From NCBI GenBank assembly GCA_016720855.1, contig JADKJU010000001.1, positions 1,233,501 to 1,297,500 on the forward strand: DNA of 64,000 nt, in the 5' to 3' direction. This stretch comes from Betaproteobacteria bacterium. GTDB taxonomy: Bacteria; Pseudomonadota; Gammaproteobacteria; Burkholderiales; Usitatibacteraceae. Each line of letters starts with the position of its first letter. Positions within the stretch are counted from its first letter, which is position 1. Positions 1 to 8,713 of this stretch are shown here, piece by piece. Under the pieces are notes generated by a model. It saw only the letters and a list, made by a program, of their open reading frames with translations. It made no database searches and was not told the DNA's origin. The position numbers and the translations under genes are program-made.

Positions 1-2291
1 ATCCGCCCGTCCAGTTGCGTGAGCACGGAGCCGTCGGGTTGCGTGGCCAGGCGCAGCGAGGCCGGTTGCCCGAACATCGACCCGGTGAGCTCCGGGGCAC
101 GCACGCTCTTCTCGGTGAAGGAAAGGGAGCCGCGGACGCCGGTCAGGAGGAGGTTCCTGCCCACGCTCGCGGTTGCACCCGCAAACGCGTATTCGCCGGC
201 CACCCGGAACCGCTCCGGGCCGCTCAATGGCCAGGCGAGATTGAGCTTCAGCCGCGCCGGCCCCTCGATCGACACCGTGCGCGTGAACGCACCCGGGCCG
301 TCGGCCAGCGGCGTCTCGCGCAGGAACCGCACGCTGTCCACGCCGGTGGTGTCCAGGTCGCCGTCGATCATCAGGACCGGGGGATTGGCGCCGAAGTCGG
401 CGATGGCGGCCCGCACACTGCGCGCCCGGCTCGCGTAGATGAATGCCTCCCGCGCGCGGATGTCCATGCCCGCGTTCTCGAAGCGGATGTCGCCCTTGAT
501 GCGGTCCACCGCGGGCCACGCCGGATGGTATTGAAGGCGACCGCCCTCGATCGCCGCCTCGACGAGGAATCGCCCGCCGCTCGCGTCGCGGAAGGGGAAG
601 TGCCACAGGTCGCCCTTCAGCTCGAAGCGACCGCGGCTCACCTCGCCCGCGAGGACGGCGCCGGTGAGCCAGTCGCGCGTTCCTGCGATGGCATGGGGAA
701 GGTAGTTGGCGACGGCCGGCGCGCTGACCCGCTCGATGCGTCCGGCGAGATCCACCAGGCCAGGCGACTTGTCGGGGGAATCGGGCAACGAATGCCAGGT
801 GCCGGCAAGCGTCACCTCCGCATCGGCATTGGCGAGGCGAGCCTCGTCGATCCGCACCTCGAGGCCCTTGTCGCCGCGCGTCCACGACGCGCGCGCCTCC
901 AGCGTGTCGAGCGCAATCGGTGCGCGGAAGGTGCCCGCCGCTTCGAAAGTGGCCCCTTTCGAGGCGAGCCGCAGCTTGCCGCCGCGCTCGTCGCCGTCGA
1001 GCGTGCCGGTGAGCCCCGTGACGCCGGGGTATCCATCGACCGCATTCACCGCCAGGTTCTCGAAACGCGACTTGATCCGGAAGGAATCCGCGTGCGCGAG
1101 CGTCTCGCCCGTCCACACCAGCGAGGAATCGAGGAGCCGGCCGCGCGGCGCGTAGCGGGCGGCCAGGGCCTTCGTCTCGCGAGGCATCGGCAGATAGTCG
1201 AGGAGCGCGGCGGCGATCTTCAGGTCGATGCCGTTGGCGCGAACCTCGCCGCGCGGCGGCCGGCCTGCCTCGCGAGCGATCCCAATGGAAAAATCGGCCG
1301 CGCGCACGACGAGCCCGTCGCGCGTGCGAAAGCCGAGGTCCTGCGTGCCCGCCGCATAGCCGCCCTCCTGCAGGCGATAGGTCACGCGTCCCGACAACGC
1401 ATCGAGATCCAGGGGCAGCGTATCGGCGTCGAGCTGCGCCAGCACCCCGCGAATGTCCAGGTCGGCGGTCACCGCGCTGATCCTCCCCCCGGGCTCGAAA
1501 TCGACCCAGGCGCGAACGCTGCCCACCGCGGTGCGAATCGTCTCGGGAACCGGGAGGTACTTGCGCAGCCAGGCGAGGTCCGTGCGTGCCGTCTCGCCGT
1601 AGACCGTCCCGGATACCTCCCACGCCTCGCCCTTGGGCGCGAACAGCAGGTCGGCCCTCAGGTCGAGCCTTTGCGCAATGCCGGCCGGCGGCGTTGCATT
1701 CAGGGCCGCATGGTGCCGGCGCCCTTCCTTGCGCACGGCAATCTCGACCTGGTGCAGCTCCACCTCGGGGGCGCCGGCCAGTTCGTCCCGCCAGGCAAGC
1801 GTCGCATCGTGAATCGCCAGGCGAGGCTGCCCGAGCAGCCAGGCGGTGAGCACCCCTTCCTCGTCGGAGGCCGCGGCGTTGAGCGGCTTGTCGGCGAGAT
1901 AGATGAGGCCGTCGGTGCCGCGGCGCAGCCGAAGCCGCGGGCTGTAGAACTCAACGTCCCGGAACCGCAGTTCGCCCGCGAAGAGCGACCACCACGACAA
2001 GGTGATCTCCGCCCGCTCCAGTTCGAAGGCGGCCTTGCCCCGCCGGTCCGCAACGCGCACCCCGGTCAGGGTGAGCGTGGGCCGCAGTCCCTGCCAGCCG
2101 GCATCGACATTGACGATGCTCACCGTCATGCCGGAGGAGCGCGACACTGATTGCGCGATGTCGTCGCGGTAGTTGTCGATATGCGGAAAGACGAGGTAGC
2201 GCAGCGCGAGCACGACGACCAGGAACACGACGAGGATCACCCCGGCCAGGGCTGCCGCAACGCGCGCAAGGGAACGGGAAAAGGCCTTGAT
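1..2291 (-). CDS. yhdP: YhdP family AsmA-like protein, N-terminal part (runs off window start)
   Basis: Reading the minus strand gives an open frame of about 760 codons that continues past the window edge. It begins with one hydrophobic anchor (VILVVFLVVVLALRYLVF) followed by FPHIDNYRDDIAQSV and GWQGLRPTLTLTGV, the N-terminal pattern of the long YhdP (TIGR02099) proteins. These are single-pass inner-membrane AsmA-like proteins thought to form lipid-transfer bridges to the outer membrane. The frame has no ATG or TTG before the anchor and its first GTG (2240) falls inside it. The best fit is an ATC codon at 2291-2289, preceded by GAGGA and giving KAFSRSLARV before the helix, so the start is uncertain. 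The gene is divergent from glnE, a common betaproteobacterial arrangement. Large plus-strand open frames over it are shadows. Confidence 0.85.
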   Translation of the reverse strand, partial: MKAFSRSLARVAAALAGVILVVFLVVVLALRYLVFPHIDNYRDDIAQSVSRSSGMTVSIVNVDAGWQGLRPTLTLTGVRVADRRGKAAFELERAEITLSWWSLFAGELRFRDVEFYSPRLRLRRGTDGLIYLADKPLNAAASDEEGVLTAWLLGQPRLAIHDATLAWRDELAGAPEVELHQVEIAVRKEGRRHHAALNATPPAGIAQRLDLRADLLFAPKGEAWEVSGTVYGETARTDLAWLRKYLPVPETIRTAVGSVRAWVDFEPGGRISAVTADLDIRGVLAQLDADTLPLDLDALSGRVTYRLQEGGYAAGTQDLGFRTRDGLVVRAADFSIGIAREAGRPPRGEVRANGIDLKIAAALLDYLPMPRETKALAARYAPRGRLLDSSLVWTGETLAHADSFRIKSRFENLAVNAVDGYPGVTGLTGTLDGDERGGKLRLASKGATFEAAGTFRAPIALDTLEARASWTRGDKGLEVRIDEARLANADAEVTLAGTWHSLPDSPDKSPGLVDLAGRIERVSAPAVANYLPHAIAGTRDWLTGAVLAGEVSRGRFELKGDLWHFPFRDASGGRFLVEAAIEGGRLQYHPAWPAVDRIKGDIRFENAGMDIRAREAFIYASRARSVRAAIADFGANPPVLMIDGDLDTTGVDSVRFLRETPLADGPGAFTRTVSIEGPARLKLNLAWPLSGPERFRVAGEYAFAGATASVGRNLLLTGVRGSLSFTEKSVRAPELTGSMFGQPASLRLATQPDGSVLTQLDGR

Positions 2292-2377
2292 GCTGTCCTC
2301 GGAGACTGTGGATGCCGCGTTGGGCCGATCGGCAGGGCTGCGGGATCGGGTCGCGATGGCGGGCGTGGTTTCGCGGT

Positions 2378-2383
2378 ATTGTA
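2378..2383 (-). promoter_or_regulatory. possible -10 box for yhdP
   Basis: TACAAT on the minus strand about 90 bases upstream of the proposed yhdP start. No convincing -35 hexamer is present, because the matching region lies at the start of glnE. Weak on its own. Confidence 0.3.
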
Positions 2384-2411
2384 GCGGCTGGGGCCGCGAC
2401 CCCTTTCCTTG

Positions 2412-5123
2412 ATGACCGACAGCATTTCCCCCGATTCGTTTCCGGCCGCCTTCGAGCGGAGCCTGCGCCTCAGCCCCTACGCGAGGCGCCTGGCGGCTGC
2501 GCGCCCCCGCCTCGTGCAGGCCCTCGCGGCAAGCGGCGCGGCCCCGCTTTCGCGCGCCGACCTGGATGCTGCCGTGGCGGCAGTCCCCGAAGGCGACCCT
2601 GCCGCCCTGGGCGCGGCGCTGCGGGAGTTGCGCTCGCGCGTCATGCTCACCCTCATCCATCGCGATCTCGCCGGGCTGGCGAACCTCGACGAGGTGGTGT
2701 CCACGGTGACCGCGCTGGCCGAGGTGGCGATCGGCTCCGCCGTCAGGGCCGCGCACGCGGAACAGGCCGCCCTGCACGGCGAACCCGCCCGCGGCGAGCG
2801 CCTCCTCGTCGTGGGCATGGGCAAGCTGGGCGGCGGCGAGTTGAACGTCTCCTCCGATGTGGACCTGATCTTCCTGCACGCCGCCGAGGGCGACACCGAC
2901 GGCGCCCGGCCCCTGTCGCACCACGAGTTCTTCACACGGGTGGGCAAGCGAGCCATCGGCCTTCTCGCGGACGTGACCGGCGACGGGTACGTGTTCCGCG
3001 TGGACATGCGCCTGCGTCCGTTCGGCGATTCCGGACCCCTGGTGAGCTCGTTCGCCGCACTGGAAAACTACTTCATCGGCCAGGCGCGGCCCTGGGAGCG
3101 GTACGCGTGGCTCAAGGGCCGCGTGCTCAACGGCCCGGGCGAGGAGGTCGCCGCGATCGTGGTCCCGTTCGTCTATCGCCGGTACCTGGACTATGGGCTG
3201 CTCGAATCGCTGCGCGACCTGCACGGGCGCATCCAGACGGAGGCGGGCCGTCGCGGGCGCACCGACGACATCAAGGTGGGCGCGGGCGGGATCCGCGAAT
3301 GCGAATTCGCCGTGCAGCTCTTCCAGCTCGTGCGCGGCGGCCGCGACCCGGGGCTGCAGCTCGCCTCGACCCGCGCGGCGCTCGCGGCCGTGGGCAACCG
3401 CGGCCTCCTGCCCCCGGAGCGCGTGGCCGCCCTGCGCCTGGCGTACGAATTCCTGCGCCGCCTCGAGCACCGCCTGCAGTACTACGAGGACCAGCAGACC
3501 CAGGCTCTGCCCGTCGAGCCCACCCACCGGGAAGCAATCGCCGAGGCGATGGAGTTCGGCACCTGGGATTCGCTCGTCGCCGAACTCGATCGCCACCGCG
3601 CCGGGGTTCAGGAAGCCTTCAACGCGCTCTTCGAGCGGCGCACCCATGGCGGCGCGAGTGCCTTGCTCTCCCGCCTCACGGACCCGCAGGCCACCCCCGA
3701 CGAGGAAGGGCTCGTCGAGGACCTGCGCGCCACCGGCCTGGCGGACCCCGCGCCCGTCGCCGCGCGCTTGGCCGCCTTCGTGCGCTCGCGGCGCTACCGC
3801 GCGCTCTCGGGCGCCAGCCGCACGCGCGTTGACCGCCTGCTGCCCGCTGCCATGGAGGCGGCGGTGCGCGAAGACACGGGGCCCGACACGGCCACCCGGC
3901 TCCTCGACCTGATCGAGGCCATCGACCGGCGCGAGTCCTACCTCGCGCTCCTGGACGAGTACCCCGTGGTGCTCGCCCGCGCCACGCGACTGGCCGCGAA
4001 AAGCCGCTGGGCGGCGCGCCTGCTCGCGCGCCATCCCATCCTGCTCGACGAGCTCACGCGTTCGACTGCGAGCTTCACGGCCACCGACTGGACGGAGGAG
4101 CGGCGGCTGCTCGTGCACGAGTGCGCCGCCCAAGGCGACGACACCGAGCAGCTGATGGATCAGCTGCGCCACTTCAAGCAGCGACACGTGCTTCGCCTCG
4201 CCATCGCCGACCTCGAGGGCGAGCTGCCCGTGATGGCGCTGTCCGACGAGCTTTCCGCGCTGGCCGACCTCCTGCTCGACGTGGTGCTCGGCTTCGCCGC
4301 GCGCGCGGTGTTCGGCGGGGACGGGATCGAGCCGCCGCCCGGTTTCGCGGTCATCGGCTACGGCAAGCTCGGCGGCAAGGAACTGGGCTACGGCTCGGAC
4401 CTGGATATCGTTTTCCTGTACGACGAGTCCCGCAAGGACGATGCCGAGCGCCTTGCGCGCGTGGCACAGCGCGTCAACACCTGGCTCACCAGCCACACCT
4501 CGGCCGGCGTGCTCTACGAGACCGACCTGCGGCTGCGCCCGGACGGCGCCTCGGGCCTCATGGTGAGTTCCTTCCCCGCTTTCCGCGACTACCAGGTGAA
4601 GCGCGCGTGGACGTGGGAGCACCAGGCGCTCACGCGCGCGCGCTTCTGCGCCGGGGATGCGGCCCTGGGGCTGCGCTTCGAGGCGCTGCGTCGCGAGGTG
4701 CTGGCGGCCCCGCGCGATACGCCGAAGCTGCGCGAGGAGATCCTCGCCATGCGCGACAAGATGCGCGCCGAGGTGAAGGCCGATGCCCGCGACCTCAAGC
4801 ACACCCCGGGCGGCGTGGTGGACCTGGAGTTCGCCGTGCAGGCGATGGTGCTCGGCGAGTCCGGCCGGCACCCGTCCCTGCTCGACAACAAGGGAAACAA
4901 CACGCTTCTCAAGCGCGCGGGCGACCTGGGAATCGTGCCCGTCCCGGTGGCTGTGGCGGCCGCCGACGCCTACCTGGCCCTGCGCGCGCGCACGCACGCC
5001 GCCTCGCTAAACGACGAGGAGCACACGCTTCTCGCCGATGGAGAGCTCGCGGCCGAACGCGAAGCGGTGAATGAACTCTGGAAGGCCGTCTTCGCAAAAA
5101 AGGGGACAGACCCCATTTCCTGA
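2412..5123 (+). CDS. glnE: Bifunctional glutamine synthetase adenylyltransferase/deadenylase
   Basis: 903 aa, usual length for GlnE. It adenylylates and deadenylylates glutamine synthetase in response to PII, setting nitrogen assimilation. Both nucleotidyltransferase domains are visible: GMGKLGGGELNVSSDVDLIF near residue 134 (deadenylylase half) and GYGKLGGKELGYGSDLDIVF near residue 650 (adenylylase half), each with the G-S-D-x-D metal-binding pattern intact. I chose the ATG at 2412; a TTG directly before it is in frame. The last residues (KKGTDPIS) and the TGA stop lie inside a palindromic repeat at 5098-5143, so the original C-terminus was probably a few residues different. It converges on the adenylate cyclase gene with only 25 bases between stops. 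Confidence 0.97.
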   Translation: MTDSISPDSFPAAFERSLRLSPYARRLAAARPRLVQALAASGAAPLSRADLDAAVAAVPEGDPAALGAALRELRSRVMLTLIHRDLAGLANLDEVVSTVTALAEVAIGSAVRAAHAEQAALHGEPARGERLLVVGMGKLGGGELNVSSDVDLIFLHAAEGDTDGARPLSHHEFFTRVGKRAIGLLADVTGDGYVFRVDMRLRPFGDSGPLVSSFAALENYFIGQARPWERYAWLKGRVLNGPGEEVAAIVVPFVYRRYLDYGLLESLRDLHGRIQTEAGRRGRTDDIKVGAGGIRECEFAVQLFQLVRGGRDPGLQLASTRAALAAVGNRGLLPPERVAALRLAYEFLRRLEHRLQYYEDQQTQALPVEPTHREAIAEAMEFGTWDSLVAELDRHRAGVQEAFNALFERRTHGGASALLSRLTDPQATPDEEGLVEDLRATGLADPAPVAARLAAFVRSRRYRALSGASRTRVDRLLPAAMEAAVREDTGPDTATRLLDLIEAIDRRESYLALLDEYPVVLARATRLAAKSRWAARLLARHPILLDELTRSTASFTATDWTEERRLLVHECAAQGDDTEQLMDQLRHFKQRHVLRLAIADLEGELPVMALSDELSALADLLLDVVLGFAARAVFGGDGIEPPPGFAVIGYGKLGGKELGYGSDLDIVFLYDESRKDDAERLARVAQRVNTWLTSHTSAGVLYETDLRLRPDGASGLMVSSFPAFRDYQVKRAWTWEHQALTRARFCAGDAALGLRFEALRREVLAAPRDTPKLREEILAMRDKMRAEVKADARDLKHTPGGVVDLEFAVQAMVLGESGRHPSLLDNKGNNTLLKRAGDLGIVPVPVAVAAADAYLALRARTHAASLNDEEHTLLADGELAAEREAVNELWKAVFAKKGTDPIS

Positions 5124-5143
5124 AAAGGGGTCTGTCCCCTTTT
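5096..5143. repeat. GGGGTCTGTCCCC palindromic element, copy 1 (bidirectional terminator-like)
   Basis: Two head-to-head units: AAAAGGGGACAGACCCC (5098-5114) and GGGGTCTGTCCCCTTTT (5127-5143), perfect 17-bp arms with a 12-base loop. An A-run on one side and a T-run on the other make it look like a two-way intrinsic terminator between the convergent glnE and cyclase genes. It encodes the glnE stop codon and last residues. Confidence 0.9.
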
Positions 5144-5148
5144 CTGGT

Positions 5149-6447
5149 CTACTGCCGCTCGAGCAGGTGGTGCACCTGCATGCGCCCCTTGCCCTTGATC
5201 TCGACTTCGTGAGGGGCGTCGAACTTGAAGCGCGAATGCAGGCGCCGGTAGGTGGTGAGGTCCACCTGCACCGAACCGGTGTAGGCGTCTCCGGCCATGC
5301 GCGAGGCCACGTTCACCGTGTCACCCCACATGTCGTAGATGAACTTCTTCTTGCCGATCACGCCCGCGATCACCGGCCCCGTGCCGATGCCGATGCGCAG
5401 TTCGATGTTCTCGCCCGAGCGCTGGCGGTAGTCGTTCATGCGCTCGAGCATCTCGATCGCCATATTGGCCACCGCGTCGGCGTAATGGACCTGCGCGCCC
5501 GACTCGGCGCCCGCCGCCGCCATGTAGGCGTCGCCGATCGTCTTGATCTTCTCCACGCCGTACTTCTCGGCGATCTCGTCGAACATCGAGAAGACGTCGT
5601 TCAGGATCTTCACCGTCTCTGCCGGAGAGAGCTCCTCGGTCATCTTGGTGAAGCCCACGATGTCGGCGAACATCACGGTCACATCCGCGTGGCCCTGGGC
5701 GATGTTCGACTCGCCGGTCTTCAGCCGTTCGGCGATGGCCCGGGGCAACACGTTGAGGAGGAGCCGCTCGCTCTTTTCCTTCTCGACGCGCAATTCCTCG
5801 TGCTGCAGGTCCACCTGGGAGCGCAACTTCTGCTTCTCGTTCGCGAAGTACCACAGCAGCGCGTAGATCATGAGCGAGATGGCGGCGAAGTTGAGCACGA
5901 AGAAGACGGCCACCGTCTGCATGTCCACCTTCACCGGCGCATCCGAAAGGAGGAAGTCGAAGATCCCCGCGAGCACCGTCATGAAGAGCCAGGCGAAGAA
6001 CCAGGGCAGCGACTGGCGCGTGCCCAGCACCGTCACCGCGCCCACCGGCGCGATGAGGCCCCACAGGCTCACGCCCGAGGCGGTGACGAAGTTGCCGATG
6101 GACCACTGCATCGCGAAGGGCGTGAAGAGGATCAGGCCCAGCTGGATCATCGCGAAAAGCTGCAGCTTCCTCGTGCGCAGGTAGAAGGCGATCGTGCCGG
6201 CCGACAGCGCCTGGAACGCGAGCGAGATCGACACCGAGAACTGCTGCCCCATGCTCCAGTACACGGAGAGCCACAGGACCGAGGCGAGCACCATCAGGCC
6301 CGTGGTGAGGACCAGCATGTCGCCGGAGAGCTTCTCCTCGGCGCTGAGCGAGGCGTGCGACAGGAAGGATTCGCGCCCGCCCGGGGCTTCCGATAGGTGG
6401 CCGGCGGGCCTGTAGGGGTCCGTCGAGGGGTCGAAAGGCGTGCTCAC
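5149..6447 (-). CDS. Membrane-bound class III adenylate cyclase
   Basis: 432 aa. Residues about 43-203 hold six hydrophobic segments, followed by a short coiled-coil linker (EELRVEKEKSERLLLNVLP) and a class III cyclase domain from about 245 to 430. Metal-binding aspartates are in FADIVGFTKM (D262) and KTIGDAYMAA (D306). The substrate-choosing pair is K302 (KIKTIGD) and D372 (IYDMWGD), the adenine-specific combination, so cAMP is the expected product. The transition-state residues N379 and R383 (TVNVASRM) are present. The layout matches the bacterial six-helix plus cyclase group. The gene is divergent from ilvE. What the membrane part senses cannot be read from sequence. Confidence 0.93.
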   Translation of the reverse strand: MSTPFDPSTDPYRPAGHLSEAPGGRESFLSHASLSAEEKLSGDMLVLTTGLMVLASVLWLSVYWSMGQQFSVSISLAFQALSAGTIAFYLRTRKLQLFAMIQLGLILFTPFAMQWSIGNFVTASGVSLWGLIAPVGAVTVLGTRQSLPWFFAWLFMTVLAGIFDFLLSDAPVKVDMQTVAVFFVLNFAAISLMIYALLWYFANEKQKLRSQVDLQHEELRVEKEKSERLLLNVLPRAIAERLKTGESNIAQGHADVTVMFADIVGFTKMTEELSPAETVKILNDVFSMFDEIAEKYGVEKIKTIGDAYMAAAGAESGAQVHYADAVANMAIEMLERMNDYRQRSGENIELRIGIGTGPVIAGVIGKKKFIYDMWGDTVNVASRMAGDAYTGSVQVDLTTYRRLHSRFKFDAPHEVEIKGKGRMQVHHLLERQ

Positions 6448-6550
6448 GGATCGGCGGTTTTCAGAGGGGCAGAAACCGGTGGATTATGGCATACAAGCCC
6501 GGTTTGATAGAATTCCACCGTCTCGCAATCCCAACCGCTCAGGAACTCCC

Positions 6551-7474
6551 ATGTCGATGTCCGACCGCGACGGCTTCATCTGGCACGACGGCAAGCTCGT
6601 GCCCTGGAGGGAAGCCACGACCCACGTCCTCACCCACTCCCTGCATTACGGCCTGGCCGTCTTCGAAGGGGTGCGGGCCTACAAGACGGAAATCGGCACG
6701 GCCATCTTCCGCCTGAAGGAGCACACGGACCGGCTCTTCAACTCCGCGAAGATCTACATGATGGAGGTGCCGTACTCGAAGGAGCAGCTGATGCAGGCGC
6801 AGCGCGAGGTCGTGCGCGCCAACAAGCTGGAAAGCTGCTACCTGCGCCCGTTGGCCTTCTACGGCTCGGAGAAGATGGGCGTCTCGCCCGTCGGCAACAA
6901 GGTGCACGTGTCGATCGCCGCCTGGCCCTGGGGCGCCTACCTCGGCGAGGAAGGCCTCGCACGCGGCATCCGCGTGAAGACCTCGTCCTTCGCCCGCCAC
7001 CACGTGAACGTGACGATGGCGCGCGCCAAGGTGGCGACGACCTATGCCAATTCGATCCTGGCCAACCTCGAAGCCACGCAGGACGGCTACGACGAAGGCT
7101 TGCTGCTGGATACGGACGGCTTCGTGGCCGAAGGCTGCGGGGAGAACATCTTCATCGTGAAGGAGGGCCGGCTCTACACGCCGCAGCTCACCACGGCGCT
7201 CGATGGCATCACGTGGCGCAGCGTGCAGCAGATCTGCGCCGACCTGGGCCTCACCGTCGAGAAGACGCGCCTCACCCGGGACGACGTGTACATCGCCGAC
7301 GAAGCCTTCTTCACCGGCACCGCCGCGGAAGTGACGCCGATCCGCGAGCTCGACCGCCGCACCATCGGCAGCGGCTCGCGCGGCCCGGTGACCGAGAAGA
7401 TCCAGTCGGCGTTCTTCGACATCGTGAACGGTCGCAACTCCAAGTACCACCACTGGCTCACCACGGTCGCCTGA
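6551..7474 (+). CDS. ilvE: Branched-chain-amino-acid aminotransferase
   Basis: 307 aa, class IV PLP aminotransferase that interconverts Leu, Ile and Val with their 2-oxo acids using glutamate/2-oxoglutarate. The N-terminus (FIWHDGKLVPWREATTHVLT) and HSLHYGLAVFEGVRAY are typical of the IlvE branch. The PLP lysine is in MARAKVATTYANS near residue 160. The phosphate-binding segment is FFTGTAAEVTPI near the C-terminus. The ATG at 6551 follows AGGAAC with good spacing; an open frame extends upstream to 6440, but those residues are not IlvE-like. It is followed after two bases by the zinc-finger gene and then waaF, a conserved betaproteobacterial order. Confidence 0.96.
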   Translation: MSMSDRDGFIWHDGKLVPWREATTHVLTHSLHYGLAVFEGVRAYKTEIGTAIFRLKEHTDRLFNSAKIYMMEVPYSKEQLMQAQREVVRANKLESCYLRPLAFYGSEKMGVSPVGNKVHVSIAAWPWGAYLGEEGLARGIRVKTSSFARHHVNVTMARAKVATTYANSILANLEATQDGYDEGLLLDTDGFVAEGCGENIFIVKEGRLYTPQLTTALDGITWRSVQQICADLGLTVEKTRLTRDDVYIADEAFFTGTAAEVTPIRELDRRTIGSGSRGPVTEKIQSAFFDIVNGRNSKYHHWLTTVA

Positions 7475-7476
7475 CG

Positions 7477-7677
7477 ATGGACGGGGAACGCGCCGGCGGG
7501 ATGCTGGTCGAGGTCACGGCCGGCGACCTGCCGCTGCATTGCCCCACGGCCTCGCAGACGCTGTGGAACACACACCCGCGCGTCTACCTGCCGATCGAGG
7601 CCACGGGCGAAGCGAAGTGCCCGTACTGCGGCACGGTGTACCGGCTGGCGCCCGGGGCGGTCAAGAAGGGCCATTGA
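7477..7677 (+). CDS. CHCC zinc-finger domain protein
   Basis: 66 aa. It has the zf-CHCC pattern: one cysteine and one histidine around LPLHCPTASQTLWNTHPRV, then CPYCGTVYRL. This fold is shared with the small complex I subunit NDUFS6 and binds one zinc ion. The bacterial stand-alone version has no firmly assigned role. It starts two bases after the ilvE stop, and its TGA overlaps the waaF TTG start, so the three genes are probably cotranscribed. Confidence 0.88.
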   Translation: MDGERAGGMLVEVTAGDLPLHCPTASQTLWNTHPRVYLPIEATGEAKCPYCGTVYRLAPGAVKKGH

Positions 7678-8669
7678 GCGTCGCCACCCTCGTCGTTGCC
7701 CCCTCGTGGATCGGTGACGCGGTCCTCACTCACCCGCTCCTCGGCCGGCTGAAGGCCCGCGACCCCGGGTGCGCCATCGATGTGCTCGCTCCCGCCTGGG
7801 CGTCCGCCGTCTTCGGGCGCATGCCCGAGGTGCGAAGCACCATTGCCTTTCCCTTCGGACACGGGGAACTCGAGTTCGGCGGGCGGCGGCGGTTCGCGAA
7901 GACCCTTCCCCGCTACGATCGCGCCATCGTGCTGCCCAACAGCCTCAAGTCCGCGCTCGTGCCGTGGTTCGCGGGCATCCCGGTGCGTACCGGATGGCGC
8001 GGGGAGATGCGCTACGGCCTGCTGAACGACCTGCGCAGCCTGGACGAGTCGGCGCTGCCCCTTATCGTGGAGCGCTACGCGGCCCTGGCGCAGTCCCCGG
8101 GCGAGGCGCTCGAGCGCCCCCTGCCAGCGCCCCGGCTCACGGTCGATCTCGCGCGGCGCGACGAGACACTGGCGAAGTTCGGTCTCGATGCCCGCGCTCC
8201 GGTGCTCGCGCTCGCGCCCGGCGCGGAATTCGGCCCGGCCAAGCGCTGGCCGGCGCGGCACTTCGCTACCCTCGCGCGATCCCAGGCGGCGCTCGGATTC
8301 CGCATCTGGCTCTTCGGATCGGGCCAGGATGCCACGGTCACCGCCGAGATCGCCACCCTGGCCGGCGTGCCGGTGACCGATCTGGCGGGAAAGACCGGCC
8401 TCGACGAGGCGATCGACCTCCTTTCCCTCGCCGCGCGCGTGGTGACCAACGACTCCGGCCTCATGCACGTGGCCGCCGCACTCGACCGACCGCTGGCGGC
8501 CGTGTTCGGCTCCTCCAGCCCGGCCTACACTCCACCGCTTTCGACGAAGGCCCGCGTGGTCTCGCTCAAGCTCGAGTGCAGCCCCTGCTTCAAGCGCGAA
8601 TGCCCCCTCGGACACACGAACTGCCTCGAGACGCTCGACCCGGCGCAAGTCCTGTCGGCATTCGAATAG
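7674..8669 (+). CDS. waaF: Lipopolysaccharide heptosyltransferase II
   Basis: 331 aa, GT9-family glycosyltransferase that adds the second heptose to the LPS inner core at the cytoplasmic face of the inner membrane. The N-terminus LVVAPSWIGDAVLTHPLL, the donor-binding region ALAPGAEFGPAKRWP and the C-terminal VTNDSGLMHVAAAL with AVFGSSSPAYTPPL are WaaF signatures, as is the cysteine-bearing tail SPCFKRECPLGHTNC. The TTG start at 7674 overlaps the TGA of the zinc-finger gene (TTGA), which suggests translational coupling. In-frame codons further upstream belong to shadow sequence. Confidence 0.93.
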   Translation: MSVATLVVAPSWIGDAVLTHPLLGRLKARDPGCAIDVLAPAWASAVFGRMPEVRSTIAFPFGHGELEFGGRRRFAKTLPRYDRAIVLPNSLKSALVPWFAGIPVRTGWRGEMRYGLLNDLRSLDESALPLIVERYAALAQSPGEALERPLPAPRLTVDLARRDETLAKFGLDARAPVLALAPGAEFGPAKRWPARHFATLARSQAALGFRIWLFGSGQDATVTAEIATLAGVPVTDLAGKTGLDEAIDLLSLAARVVTNDSGLMHVAAALDRPLAAVFGSSSPAYTPPLSTKARVVSLKLECSPCFKRECPLGHTNCLETLDPAQVLSAFE

Positions 8670-8713
8670 ATAGAATGGGCGCCTTGCGCGTTCCCGTGCC
8701 CAGGAGACCGATC

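Noticed and set aside
15..2150. A 711-codon plus-strand open frame
   Set aside because: It is the antisense of yhdP; the minus-strand product has a membrane anchor and YhdP motifs while this one is Arg/Ala-rich low-complexity, as expected for GC-rich shadow frames.
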